38,809 nt of DNA from DATAXP01 sp036272935 (lineage in GTDB: Bacteria; Planctomycetota; Planctomycetia; Pirellulales; PNKZ01): the NCBI GenBank assembly GCA_036272935.1, contig DATAXP010000088.1, positions 1 to 38,809 on the forward strand, in the 5' to 3' direction. A model generated the notes under the pieces. That model had not been told where the DNA came from and searched no databases. It saw only the letters and a list, made by a program, of their open reading frames with translations. Shown here in pieces: positions 25,266 to 34,800 of the stretch. Positions within the stretch are counted from its first letter, which is position 1. Every line of letters begins with the position of its first letter. A program made the translations under genes and the position numbers.

Positions 25266-25523
25266 ATGCCCGCAGCAGCGCGGCATATCGCCACCCTACC
25301 CTGTGACGAGAGCCGCGAAGACGATCGACTATCGCAAATCGCGGATGTGCCAGCAGGATGGATGACCGACGCGCAGATCGATGTCTCGACCACGACTTTA
25401 TCCCCTGGGCTTGCCGTCGTCAGCGTCAGCGCCGAGGGAACCTTGGCAACAACCGTGGCCTGGCCGTTCCTGTCATATCCGTTGAAAGTGCAGCGCAACA
25501 TCGTCATGAGGCAGTACCGATGA
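25266..25523 (+). pseudogene. Possible C-terminal remnant of a Tad minor pilin-like gene
   Basis: The frame ends with DVSTTTLSPGLAVVSVSAEG and then WPFLSYPLKVQRNIVMRQYR, a beta-rich ending like that of TadE-like proteins. Its TGA overlaps the ATG of the next TadE gene (ATGA at 25520-25523), as in an operon. The N-terminal hydrophobic helix that all TadE proteins have is absent upstream, so if the assignment is right, the 5' part is lost. It is also possible that this is a different small protein. Confidence 0.4.
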
Positions 25524-25930
25524 ACCCGTCGCCGCGCAGCTTAGCTCGATCAAGGCGGGGAGCGACCATGGTCGAAGGGGCCGTCGTGTTGGCCGTGCTG
25601 ACATTGTTCGTCTTCAGCGGCATGGAGCTTGGGATGGTGGTCATGCGCTGCAACTCCCTGGGCGAAGGATCGCGGCGCGCGGCCCGAGCCGCGATCGTCC
25701 GCAGAAAGCAAGCCAGCCAGCTCGGAGCGCTGGGGCCACAAACACTCGCATGTTCCGCCGCCGATTCCAACGCGGTTGCTCAAGCGATCAATGGAACGCT
25801 CGCCACGACGGACCCAACATCCGTTCAGATCCAGGTCGCTTGGCTCGACGGCGATAACGACGTCGATGATCGCGTCCAGGTGACGCTCCAGTATCAGCAC
25901 CAGATGATCGTCCCGGCGGCTTTAGGGTGG
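25520..25930 (+). pseudogene. TadE-like minor pilin gene, 3' end lost
   Basis: ATG at 25520. The product has the TadE start: a basic tail, RRGATMVEGAVVL with the conserved Glu in the prepilin-type segment, then a hydrophobic helix (VLAVLTLFVFSGMELGMVVM). The middle has DPTSVQIQVAWLDGDNDVDD and VQVTLQYQHQMIVPA, normal for the beta-sheet part. After PAALG the frame passes into TadG sequence read out of register (WPCCC...), so the last residues are missing. The join near 25925 is best explained by a deletion that removed the end of this gene and the start of tadG. TadE proteins are small membrane-linked pilins of the Flp/Tad apparatus. Confidence 0.75.
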
Positions 25931-26828
25931 CCGTGCTGTTGCCTACGCTGTGCGGGACCGTTGGGCTGATTGTCGATGGCGGCATGATCTTGCTCGAGAG
26001 CAGAAACTTGCAGAATGTCGCCGACGCAGCCGCGACGGCAGCCGCGACGCAGTTGCGACTTGGCAACTCGATTGCCGCAGCGACTACGGTGGCCGAGCAG
26101 GTGATTGCCTCCGATAACAGCCTGGCCAGCGCCACCGTCTCGGTCTCCGTTCCGCCCGCGACGGGCTCGTACGCCGGGAACGCGCAGTATGCCGAGGTGG
26201 TGGTTCAGCAAAATGTGCCGGCTTACGTAATCCAGATTCTCAGCGGCCAAGCCACCGAGGCGATCCCCGGAATCTCGAGCCCCGCGATCAGCGACGGAAT
26301 ACGACACCGGCGTCGTCAACGGAGCTGGGCCAACCGACAACGGCGCAGGAGACGGGTCGAGAACCACCAGCGCTGCATTGGTGGTCGACGATTCGTAGCC
26401 CGATGTTCTACATCACGAATACCAGCACATATTCCGCGCTTTCCGGCACTCCCGACGCTACGGACGGCAGCACCGTTCCGCCAACCGGCTCGTCAAGCTC
26501 GCTGCTCCCTTCGGCCACGATCAATCTGGGACTGCCCGGCAGTTCGTTCACTCCGTTGAGTTCCTCGGGCAGTCCGTACAACGGCATGCTGTTGTTCCAG
26601 CGGAGGCAAGATCGACGGCCGATCTTCTTCATCCAGCAGTCGTTGATCGGCAGTAGTACGTTGCAGGGGACGATCTATGCGAGATGGGGGCATGTGCTCT
26701 ACGCCGGCGGCGGATCGATTCAGGCACAAATCGTATCGGGAACGATGCGGATCGTGGCACTGTTTGACGTGAACGTCAACCCATCGAGTCCATTGCCTCC
26801 GGCAGAGGATGTGTTTCTTGTGGAGTGA
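25927..26828 (+). pseudogene. TadG-like (Flp pilus assembly) gene, frameshifted
   Basis: The first part, from 25927, reads VAVLLPTLCGTVGLIVDGGM and NLQNVADAAATAAATQL, the TadG N-terminal helix and following conserved block, without the usual RRG...AVEFAL start. Good similarity continues to about 26295 (YAEVVVQQNVPAYVIQIL). Then the frame turns Arg-rich. The coding continues in another frame as EYDTGVVNGAGPTDNGAG to a stop near 26397, and in a third from about 26403 (MFYITNTSTYSAL) to 26828, ending in AEDVFLVE like planctomycete TadG proteins. The C-terminal half with GTIYARWGHVLYAGGGSIQ is the beta-helical part of that family. At least two frame breaks and a lost start mean no functional product. 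Confidence 0.75.
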
Positions 26829-26920
26829 CGAGCATGTGTCCCATTTGATCCGTCGAAACCTGGATCGTCGTGAGCCAACGACAATCGCCAACGTTGGCGC
26901 CAAGCATTTCGGCCATGAAT

Positions 26921-27260
26921 GACTTCATCGACCGTCGCCACGACGGTGATCGTCCGATGGGCGTACTTCACCGTCACGCTGTAGCTGTTGGTATCGAATC
27001 GCACCAGCGACAGCGAATCAGCGTTGGCTTGCGTCACTCGTCGGGCCTCGCACTCCTGTGCCGGAAGGGGTAACAGCGCCGAGCGTTCTTCTTCCAACCG
27101 CTCGGCCTTCGTCCCCGCCTTGCCGCGGAGTTGACGGGACAGATCGTCACGGCAGCGATCGGCGAGTACTTGGTTCAGTTGCCCGAGCGACTCGAGCTGC
27201 GGTACGGGAACTTTGAGCTTACGGGATGCCCCTGTTCCGAGAATTCCGCGAACGCACTCG
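26921..27260 (-). pseudogene. IS21-family transposase (IstA), C-terminal fragment
   Basis: Minus-strand reading gives KLKVPVPQLESLGQLNQVL, DRCRDDLSRQLRGKAGTKAE, RLEEERSALLPLPAQ and SLSLVRFDTNSYSVTVKYAH, followed by VVATVDEV. This is the region behind the DDE core of IstA. Similarity starts near 27260 and ends at VDEV near 26921, where unrelated sequence begins. There is no catalytic core and no istB. It is an old scrap between the Tad remnants and the transglutaminase operon. Confidence 0.8.
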
Positions 27261-27295
27261 AAACCCCTATAACAATCGCGGTATGCCGCTGGATT

Positions 27296-28180
27296 TCAAA
27301 CGGCGACGTCACAGACTTCGACGTCGACAGAAAGCGTCTCGATGGCCGGCGTGTAAAGGGTTCCAGAGGTCGGCGCGGTGTCGATGTAATGCCGGCCGTA
27401 CGCGACGCGGATGTGATCGAGATGCGCCAGCGTACCGTTGGTCGGATCGAAGCCTTTCCAGCCGACGTTCGGGATGTACAGCTCGACCCAGGCATGGGTC
27501 GCGTCTCCGCCGACGCGGTTCTGGCCGTTGTTGCCGGTATGCATGTATCCGCAGACGTACCGAGCGGGAATGCCTAGCATGCGTGCGATGCACACAAATA
27601 GATTCGCGAAGTCCTGACAAACGCCTCGTTTGTTCACGAAAAAGTCGTAGGGCGTCGTGAACACGTTCGTCGCGCCCGGGCAGTATTGGTAGTCGTTGTG
27701 CAGGTGCAGGTTGATCGCGAAGAGCGTTTCCATCAGGTCGCGATTATTCTGCTCGACGATCGACATGCCGTAGGCGACGATTTCTTGCAACTGCGTCTCG
27801 GGCAACTCGACCGGCTGCAGATACGGATTGAGCATCAAGCGCTGCCACGGCATCCAAACCAGCGGATAGGCGGGTCGGATCGGAATCGACGCGAACGCGA
27901 ATGGGTCTTCGGCGATCAGCTCGACCGTCGCCCGACTCGTGATCGTCAACTCGGCGTAGGGCTCGTTGATGTCGAACCTCGTGACCTCGTTGCCGAAAAC
28001 GTCTTCGAAGTGGAGTAGCTGGACCGGCAGCGAGATTTCGAGCTGATGGTCTAACACAGCCTGTCGGCGATCGGTCAGCGGGCGCAAGTGCAACCGGTGC
28101 GAGCTGTGGCTGATCGGCTGGTGATAGGTCGACGTGGTCGTGTGGCGAACCGAAAGTCGCCGATTCTGGTAGTTATTCAC
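27296..28180 (-). CDS. Transglutaminase-like cysteine protein, last gene of the ATP-grasp/alpha-E operon
   Basis: The 294-residue product reads from a GTG at 28180..28178, chosen because family members begin near LSVRHTTTSTYHQPISHSSH; the frame is open to 28336 and there is no ATG nearby, so the start is not certain. The N-terminal beta domain (about 1-140) precedes a papain-like transglutaminase core with Cys in KRGVCQDFANLF, His in DATHAWVELYIP and Asp in GWKGFDPTNGT, the full triad. Soluble, no signal. Family members act as proteases, peptidases or amide-forming enzymes. It follows a similar gene by 121 bases on the same strand, with a large palindrome between. Both belong with the ATP-grasp/alpha-E and DUF2126 genes upstream. 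Confidence 0.88.
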   Translation of the reverse strand: MNNYQNRRLSVRHTTTSTYHQPISHSSHRLHLRPLTDRRQAVLDHQLEISLPVQLLHFEDVFGNEVTRFDINEPYAELTITSRATVELIAEDPFAFASIPIRPAYPLVWMPWQRLMLNPYLQPVELPETQLQEIVAYGMSIVEQNNRDLMETLFAINLHLHNDYQYCPGATNVFTTPYDFFVNKRGVCQDFANLFVCIARMLGIPARYVCGYMHTGNNGQNRVGGDATHAWVELYIPNVGWKGFDPTNGTLAHLDHIRVAYGRHYIDTAPTSGTLYTPAIETLSVDVEVCDVAV

Positions 28181-28213
28181 GGCCGCATCGGAGTCGCAAG
28201 ATTCGTACCGTGA

Positions 28214-28256
28214 GAGGCGAATCCCTTCGCCGACGGTCGGCGAGGGGGTTCGCCTC
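28214..28256. repeat. Nested GC-rich palindrome between two transglutaminase genes
   Basis: GAGGCGAA (28214-28221) pairs with TTCGCCTC (28249-28256), and inside it TCGCCGA (28227-28233) pairs with TCGGCGA (28237-28243) around CGG; CCC/GGG between them can also pair. There is no T run on either side, so it is more likely an RNA-stability or dispersed repeat element than a terminator. It sits in the leader of the last gene of the operon and could set the ratio of its expression. Confidence 0.7.
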
Positions 28257-28301
28257 CCACAAAGTCGCTGCCGCCGAAAGACGAGACAGGTCCCAGGGCG
28301 A

Positions 28302-29204
28302 TCAATCGCCGCTGCGCTGGTCGTCACCCTCGACAAGCGGTTCTAGCGGCTCGACGTCGACGCCGATGATCATCGAGTGGCGTCGCCCGCCGACCAGGAC
28401 TCCGCGCAGCGGGCTAACGTCCTCGTAGTCGCGCGCCCAGCCGATCGTGATGTGTTTGTCGGTAACGGAAGTCCCTTTGCTGGGATCGAAATCGACCCAT
28501 CCTAGTTCGGGAATGTATGCCGACATCCAAGCATGCGATCGATCGGCCCCGGCGATCCGCGCCTGGCCAGGGGGCGGCATGGTGGCGAAATAGCCGCTGA
28601 CGTAGCGCGCCGCCAATCCCAGCGATCGCAGACAGCCGATTTCGAGATGGGCGAAATCCTGGCATACGCCGCGACGGTGTTCTAGGACTTCCAAAACCGG
28701 CGTGTTGATGGTGGTCGCGCTGGAATCGAAGAAGAACTCTTCGTAGATGCGGCGAGTCAACTCTTCGATGCACGCGAGCAGTGGCCGCCCCGGCGGAAAG
28801 CTGGGGCGGGCATACTCCGCCAATTCGCGCGACAATTCCACGAGTCGCGACGCGAAGGTGAACTCCTTCTGGGCATACAGCGAAGTGTCGGTCGCCAATC
28901 GTTCGGCAAAATCATTCCACGGCGTCTGGGGAGTGTCGGCCGGCGCGGGAACGTCGACTTGCACTTCGCTTTGGGCCTCGACTCGCAGCCCGTCGTGTGG
29001 CTCTTGCAAACAAACCCAGGTCGTCGGGTTGCCGAAAAAGTCGACAAAATCGTGGCGCGCCGACGGCAGAGGCGTGATCGTGAGCTCGCTCGACGACAAC
29101 TGCTGCCGCGCGGTCTGGCGGAGGCTCATGTGAATCAGATTATGGCACAACGGCACCGACTCGCCGTAGTAATACTCCGTGCTATGCCGGACCTTGTATC
29201 TCAA
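28302..29204 (-). CDS. Transglutaminase-like cysteine protein
   Basis: The 300-residue protein starts MRYKVRHSTEYYYGESVPLC, the usual opening of the bacterial transglutaminase N-domain family. The catalytic triad is Cys in RRGVCQDFAHLEIG, His in DRSHAWMSAYIP and Asp in GWVDFDPSKGT. The C-terminal tail is acidic (EPLVEGDDQRSGD). Soluble. The gene starts 3 bases after the stop of the ATP-grasp/alpha-E gene, so the two are surely co-expressed. Members in this neighbourhood are proposed (Iyer, Aravind and colleagues, amidoligase survey) to cut or join peptides made by the ATP-grasp partner. This is known by family and context, not by assay. Confidence 0.93.
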   Translation of the reverse strand: MRYKVRHSTEYYYGESVPLCHNLIHMSLRQTARQQLSSSELTITPLPSARHDFVDFFGNPTTWVCLQEPHDGLRVEAQSEVQVDVPAPADTPQTPWNDFAERLATDTSLYAQKEFTFASRLVELSRELAEYARPSFPPGRPLLACIEELTRRIYEEFFFDSSATTINTPVLEVLEHRRGVCQDFAHLEIGCLRSLGLAARYVSGYFATMPPPGQARIAGADRSHAWMSAYIPELGWVDFDPSKGTSVTDKHITIGWARDYEDVSPLRGVLVGGRRHSMIIGVDVEPLEPLVEGDDQRSGD

Positions 29205-29207
29205 CGC

Positions 29208-31742
29208 TCAATACGCCTTTTCAGAGCCGAGTAAATGCGGGGAGACCGCGGCGTGATTAAAAAACATCTGGCTGACCAGCTTCGAGATCAATTCCAATTG
29301 TTCGGCCACCTCGCTGAGAAACAACTCCAGGCGATCGCGACGTCCGTGCATGGGCGTGCAAATCGCGGCGACGTCGGTCAACCGCAACGTGGTGCGCAGT
29401 TGCAAGGCTTGCTGTTGATCGCGATTGCACTGCGGATGTGTCGACTCGCGCGGCAAGCGGGCCAGGTGCTCCTCAATGCCAGCCAACTGGTAAGCGATCG
29501 AACGCGGATTCGTTTCGTCGGCGACCAACAGGTCGACAACGGCGGCCGGCTCAAGTTGTGTCAGGTATCGACGCCGATAGGTCAGCGAGCTGTCGGCCGT
29601 TTCCAGCAGGGCGTCGAGCAGGAACCGTTCTTCAGCGTGTTCCTCGGCCAGCAATGCTCGGATCAGCTCGGCCACGCCGATGCCGCGCTCCAGGCGCAGT
29701 CCCATGTCGAGAAATCGCCATGACAATCCGCGCGTCATCGAATCGGCCGCCATGCCGCCAAACGCGAGGAAGCCGGTCATGAACTGGTTGAATCGGTCGA
29801 GGACTTTGTCGATCTGGTCTTCCTCGACTTGGCGCAGCTCGTTGTTGGAATCGGCCGTCTGGCGCTCGATCGCTTCGAGGATCCGCCAGGCATCGACCGA
29901 GATGCGGTCTCGCAACACTCGAGCCAGGGTATGAAACTCGTTGGTGGCGCGGCGTAGGCCGGAGGGGTCGGCGGCGGCGAACATGACGGCCGCGATCTCA
30001 GGCGCGGTTGCCGGCAGCGAATCGCCGTGAATCAGCAACTCGTCGATCAATACCTGCATCGCCTGCGGATTCTCGAGCGCGTGCGGATCGGTGAGCCGAT
30101 TGAAAACGCAACGGGCCAAGCGCACCACTGCCTCGGCCCGCTGCACGTAACGTCCGAGCCAGAACAGGTCGTCGGCCACGCGACTGGGCAAGTCGCTGCC
30201 GCCGCGGCTGAGCACGACCGGCGCCGACGCGGGCGCCAGCAGGCTGACTTCGCTCACCGGGCCTTGCCCCAGAATCCAGGTATCCTTGCTGCCCCCTCCG
30301 CGCTGTAAAGAGACGACGAAAGAATCCGGAGCATCCGTGACGCGCGTCAGCGCGCCGGGCATCACCGTATACGAGTCGTCGACCGCCGCGAGGTAAGCGC
30401 GGACGACGAAGCGGCGCGATTGCACGTCGCCGTTGAGCAACACCGGCGCCATGAACGACTCGACCGGTTCTTGCGCCACATAGGCGTAGGGTTGGGCCTG
30501 GATCTTCGCTGCCAGCGCGTCCAAGTCGGAGCGCGACAACTCGTGGCCAAACACCGGGTCGGTGCCACGGGTCGGCAGTGCGGGCTTGATGACCAGCCGC
30601 GCGAGGTCGTTCAGCACGTACGCGAGCGACTCGCGGTCGCCGCACCACCAGGTCTGCACGCTCGGCAGCATCAATTCCTCGTCGAGAAAATGCCGACAAA
30701 GCGACGGCAAGAAGGGGAGGAAAGCAGGCGCCTGCAACACGCCGCTGCCCATCGCGTTGGCAACGGCAACGGTCCCCTCGCGGATTGCTTGCAGCAAGCC
30801 CGGCACGCCGAGAAACGATTGTGAGTACAGCTCCAGCGGATCGCAGAAGTTATCGTCGACACGTCGCAAGATGACATCGACACGCTGCAAGCTGCCCAGG
30901 GTCTTCAGGTACACGCGACAATCGCGCACCGTGAGGTCCTGTCCCTGCACCAGCGTGTAGCCAAGATAGCGGGCCAGGTAAGCGTGCTCGAAGTAGGTTT
31001 CGTTGTAGGGCCCGGGCGTGAGCAGCACGATGCTCGGGTTTTCACGGTTTGCCGGAGCGAGTGCTGCAAGCGTCTGTCGCATGGCGATGAAAAACGGCGC
31101 AAGTCGCAGCACGCCGCACTCCTCGAACATGCTCGGCAACACGCGCGACAAGATGATGCGATTCTCGAGCGAATACCCCGAACCGGAAGGATTCTGCGTG
31201 CGATCGCTCAGGACTTGGAAGCTGCCGTCGGGGCAGCGAACCAGGTCGGCTGCATACAGGTGCAGCCATTGGCCGAGCGGCGGTCGATGGCCATGGCACG
31301 GCCGCAGGAAGCCGCGGTTGGCGTAGATCAGTTCGGCGGGAATCACTCCGCGGGCCAGCGAAGTGGCCGGCCCGTAAACGTCGGCCAACAGCGCGTTGAG
31401 CAGCCGCGCACGCTGCACCAAGCCGTCGCTCACCTGCTGCCACTGGCTCACCGGCAACAGCAAGGGGAGCAGGTCGAGATTCCAGGGGCGAGAAAACCCG
31501 TCGGGGTTGTCGTAGATATTGTGCGTGATGCCGTTTTCACGAATCAGCCGACGGGCCATGTCCCAGCGCGACCGCAGCTCGTCGCGGCCTAGTTCATCGA
31601 GCATCCCGACGAATTGCTTCCAGTGCGGCCGCACCGAGCCGTCGGGCGAGGTCATTTCATCCTGCGTCGCCAGCCGAGGCACATACAGCTCGGCCATGCT
31701 CGACCCGCTCGTGATGCTCGACCCGGCGCTGTCGGTCGTCAT
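29208..31742 (-). CDS. Circularly permuted ATP-grasp / alpha-E fusion protein
   Basis: The 844-residue protein fuses two domains that are often separate genes. Residues about 50-500 are the circularly permuted ATP-grasp (DUF404/DUF407) domain: RENGITHNIYDNPDG, PWNLDLLPLLL, YAADLVRCPDGSFQVLSDRTQNPSGSGYSLENR, LLTPGPYNETYFEHAYLARYLG, VDVILRRVDDNFCDPLEL, VANAMGSGVLQAPAF and FVVRAYLA. Residues about 525-840 are the all-helical alpha-E (DUF403) domain: LPSRVADDLFWLGRYVQRAEAV, FLAFGGMAADSMTRGLSWRFLDMGLRLERG. ATP-grasp enzymes of this class are predicted to form peptide bonds. The start is Met1 or Met16 (31697, MAELYVPRL). It lies between the DUF2126 gene (70 bases upstream) and a transglutaminase gene (3 bases downstream). 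Confidence 0.93.
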   Translation of the reverse strand: MTTDSAGSSITSGSSMAELYVPRLATQDEMTSPDGSVRPHWKQFVGMLDELGRDELRSRWDMARRLIRENGITHNIYDNPDGFSRPWNLDLLPLLLPVSQWQQVSDGLVQRARLLNALLADVYGPATSLARGVIPAELIYANRGFLRPCHGHRPPLGQWLHLYAADLVRCPDGSFQVLSDRTQNPSGSGYSLENRIILSRVLPSMFEECGVLRLAPFFIAMRQTLAALAPANRENPSIVLLTPGPYNETYFEHAYLARYLGYTLVQGQDLTVRDCRVYLKTLGSLQRVDVILRRVDDNFCDPLELYSQSFLGVPGLLQAIREGTVAVANAMGSGVLQAPAFLPFLPSLCRHFLDEELMLPSVQTWWCGDRESLAYVLNDLARLVIKPALPTRGTDPVFGHELSRSDLDALAAKIQAQPYAYVAQEPVESFMAPVLLNGDVQSRRFVVRAYLAAVDDSYTVMPGALTRVTDAPDSFVVSLQRGGGSKDTWILGQGPVSEVSLLAPASAPVVLSRGGSDLPSRVADDLFWLGRYVQRAEAVVRLARCVFNRLTDPHALENPQAMQVLIDELLIHGDSLPATAPEIAAVMFAAADPSGLRRATNEFHTLARVLRDRISVDAWRILEAIERQTADSNNELRQVEEDQIDKVLDRFNQFMTGFLAFGGMAADSMTRGLSWRFLDMGLRLERGIGVAELIRALLAEEHAEERFLLDALLETADSSLTYRRRYLTQLEPAAVVDLLVADETNPRSIAYQLAGIEEHLARLPRESTHPQCNRDQQQALQLRTTLRLTDVAAICTPMHGRRDRLELFLSEVAEQLELISKLVSQMFFNHAAVSPHLLGSEKAY

Positions 31743-31812
31743 AGATGAATAGGCTTGGGGTGCCGGCCGAGCGCGCCTCCGGCGACTCAGCTTCCTTGCG
31801 TGCTGGCGACGA

Positions 31813-34800
31813 TCAAACGCGGCGTAGGTCGAGTGTAAAAGGAAATTCCTTATCTACGGGCGGTTCGATCACCGACCACGTGCCCGGTGTGTGACCGAAC
31901 TTCAGGAACCGTGCTGCGCGTCGTCCTTCCGCTTCGTAGGCATTCACCGGAAATCGTTCGTAATTGCGGCCGCCGGGATGCGAGACATGGTACGTGCAGC
32001 CGCCGACGGAGCGGTCGGACCAGGTATCGACGACATCGAACACCAGCGGCGCGTGTACGCCGATCGTCGGATGCAGACACTCGGCCGGCTGCCAAGCGCG
32101 ATAGCGCACGCCGGCGACATACTGGCCGTTGGTTCCGGTCGGATGCAGCGGCACGGCGATCCGGTTGCAGGTTACGCGATGTCGTGGATCGATCATGCCG
32201 TCGACCAGCACTTCCAGTCGCTCCAAGGACGAATCCACCTGACGCACCGCCGAATGGATGCCGGGCACTTCGCCCAGCACGTGCCACGGCTCGACCGCCT
32301 GGCGCAGTTGCAACACGATCCCCCGATGTTCAATCTTACCATAGACCGGAAAGCGGAATTCGAGATGCGTGGCGAACCAGTCGCTCTTGAGCGGATAGCC
32401 AGCCTGGTTCAACTCGCCGATCACGTCTTCCAAATCCTGGAAGACGAAGTGCGGCAGCATGAAGCGATCGTGGATCTCGGTCCGCCAGCGGACGAGCGGT
32501 TGGCGGTACGGCTTCCGCCAAAAAAGGGCCACCAACGCGCGTATCAGCAGATGCTGCGTGAGGCTCATCCGGGCGTGCGGCGGCATTTCAAACCCGCGCA
32601 TTTCCAGCAATCCCAAGCGACCGCGCGCCGATTCGGGCGCGTACAACTTGTCGATGCACATTTCCGTTCGATGCGTGTTTCCTGCGGCGTCGACCAACAG
32701 GTTGCGAAACACGCGATCGACCAGCCAGGGAGCCACGCCGCCGTCGTCGGGAATCTGCTTGAATGCCAATTCGATTTCATGCACCTGGTCGTTGCGCGCC
32801 TCGTCGATACGCGGAGCCTGGCTCGTCGGACCGACGAACGCCCCGCTAAACAGGTACGACAGGCAAGGATGGTTGTTCCAGAAGCCGACCAGGCTACGCA
32901 ACAGATCGGGGCGGCGCAGCAAGGGCGAGTCGGCGGGCGTCGGCCCGCCGAGGACGATATGGTTGCCGCCGCCGGTCCCGGTGTGACGGCCATCGAGCAT
33001 GAACTTCTCGGTTCCCAACCGGCACCGCCGCGCCTCTTCGTAAAGCGTGTTCGTGTTCCGCACCAAGTCGTCCCACGTCTCGACCGGATGGGTATTGGCT
33101 TCGATCACGCCGGGATCGGGCGTGACCTTCATCTGATGGACGCGCGGATCGTGCGGCGGCGTATACCCCTCGACGAGCACGGGATGTTTCAGCTCGGCGG
33201 CGGTCTCTTCGATCGCGGCGACCAGGTCGAGGTAATCTTCGAGGTGCTCGACCGGGGGCATGAACACACGCAACACGCCGTCGCGCACTTCGGTGCACAG
33301 CGCCGTGCGCACGGTTTCGGGCGACGATTTCCGCGGCTTAGGAGCGGCGACCGTGCTACGGCCGTCGTCAGCATCGTCATCCGCGGTGTGGCCATTTCCG
33401 CCAAATGCCGGGCCGCCCGTGGCCCGGCCGGCAAGCGTTTGCGTGCCGGCAGCGCGGCTGGCATAGGCTTGCGCCATGGCCGCTTCACCGCCCGAAGCCA
33501 ACGCCCGCAGCCGCGCCTCGTCGCCGATCGATAGCGCCGTCAACCGCTCGGCTCGGCGAGGATCGGCCACGGCAATCACCGTAGGCGTGCGCCCCAAGTC
33601 AGCCCGGGCTGGTAATGCTGGACGAGGCGCGCCGGCGTCGCGCTCGTGCAAGTGCGGGTACTCTTCGGGCGCGACCCAGGGGATCGACTCCAACGGCAGC
33701 CGGAAACCCATCGGCGAATTGCCCGGCACCAGGTACATCCGTTCGGGCCGCAGGAACCACGGGCCGCTGATCCACTTCCGCTCATCCTTTTCGGTTTCTT
33801 GCTGCCCCAGCGGCAGCGCGTAACCGACCACGGTTTGCAGTCCGCGCTCGAAGACTTTTGCCATCAAGGCCCGTTGGTCGGCGTCCTTGAGGTTGCTGTC
33901 GAATGGGTCGACGTTCACCGGCAGCCGTCGCTCTTTCCAAAGCCAATACCAGGCGTCCTCGTAACCGGCGACAATATGGCTGATGTCGACCCCGAGGCGT
34001 TGGGCCAGGCAGGTAACGAATGCTGCCGCATCCTGCTCGGTCGATCCGAGGGGATTCATCTCGTCGGCCACCAGCGACGTGTCCCGCCACACCGGCTCGC
34101 CATCTTTGCGCCAATACAGGCCCAGCCCCCAGCGCGGCAGCGACTCGCCGGGATACCATTTCCCCTGGCCATGATGGAGGAAGCCGCCGGGAGCGAAGCA
34201 GTCTCGCAGCCGGCGGACCAATTCGTCAGCGCGGCGATACTTGTTCTCGCCCAGGGCTGCGGTGTTCCATTCTTCGCCGTCCATGTCGTCAATCGACACG
34301 AACGTCGGCTCGCCCCCCATGGTCAGTCGGACGTCATCGCGCCGCAGGTCGGCATCGATTTGGTGCCCCAGGGCCTCGATCTCTGCCCACTGCGCGTCGG
34401 TGTACGGCTTCGTGACGCGCGGGTCTTCGTGAATCCGCGTGACCGACATCGAAAAATCGAAATGGTCGCCACGGCTCGCGTCGGCATGAGCATCGTCTTC
34501 CGGGTCTTGTTCAATGACGGTGGCATCGTCGTAAGAAAAGAACCCTGTAACGGCCGCGGCAGTCACTGGGTCGGCCGAGCAAGCCAGCGGCAAATGTCCC
34601 TCGCCGGCGAGTAGTCCCGACGTAGGATCGAGGCCGATCCACCCAGCTCCCGGCAAGTAAACTTCGGTCCAGGCGTGCAGGTCGGTGAAGTCCTGCTCGG
34701 CGCCGCTGGGACCATCCAAGGATTTTACATCCGGACGGAGTTGGACCAGGTAGCCGGATACAAACCGGGCTGCCAGCCCGACATGACGGAACAATTGTAC

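Noticed and set aside
25232..25507. Minus-strand frame opposite the TadE-like remnant
   Set aside because: It overlaps a plus frame that joins the next gene by ATGA; no motif supports the minus frame.
31891..33534. 547-codon plus-strand frame opposite the DUF2126 gene
   Set aside because: Mirror of a strongly conserved gene; no ribosome binding site or recognisable domain.
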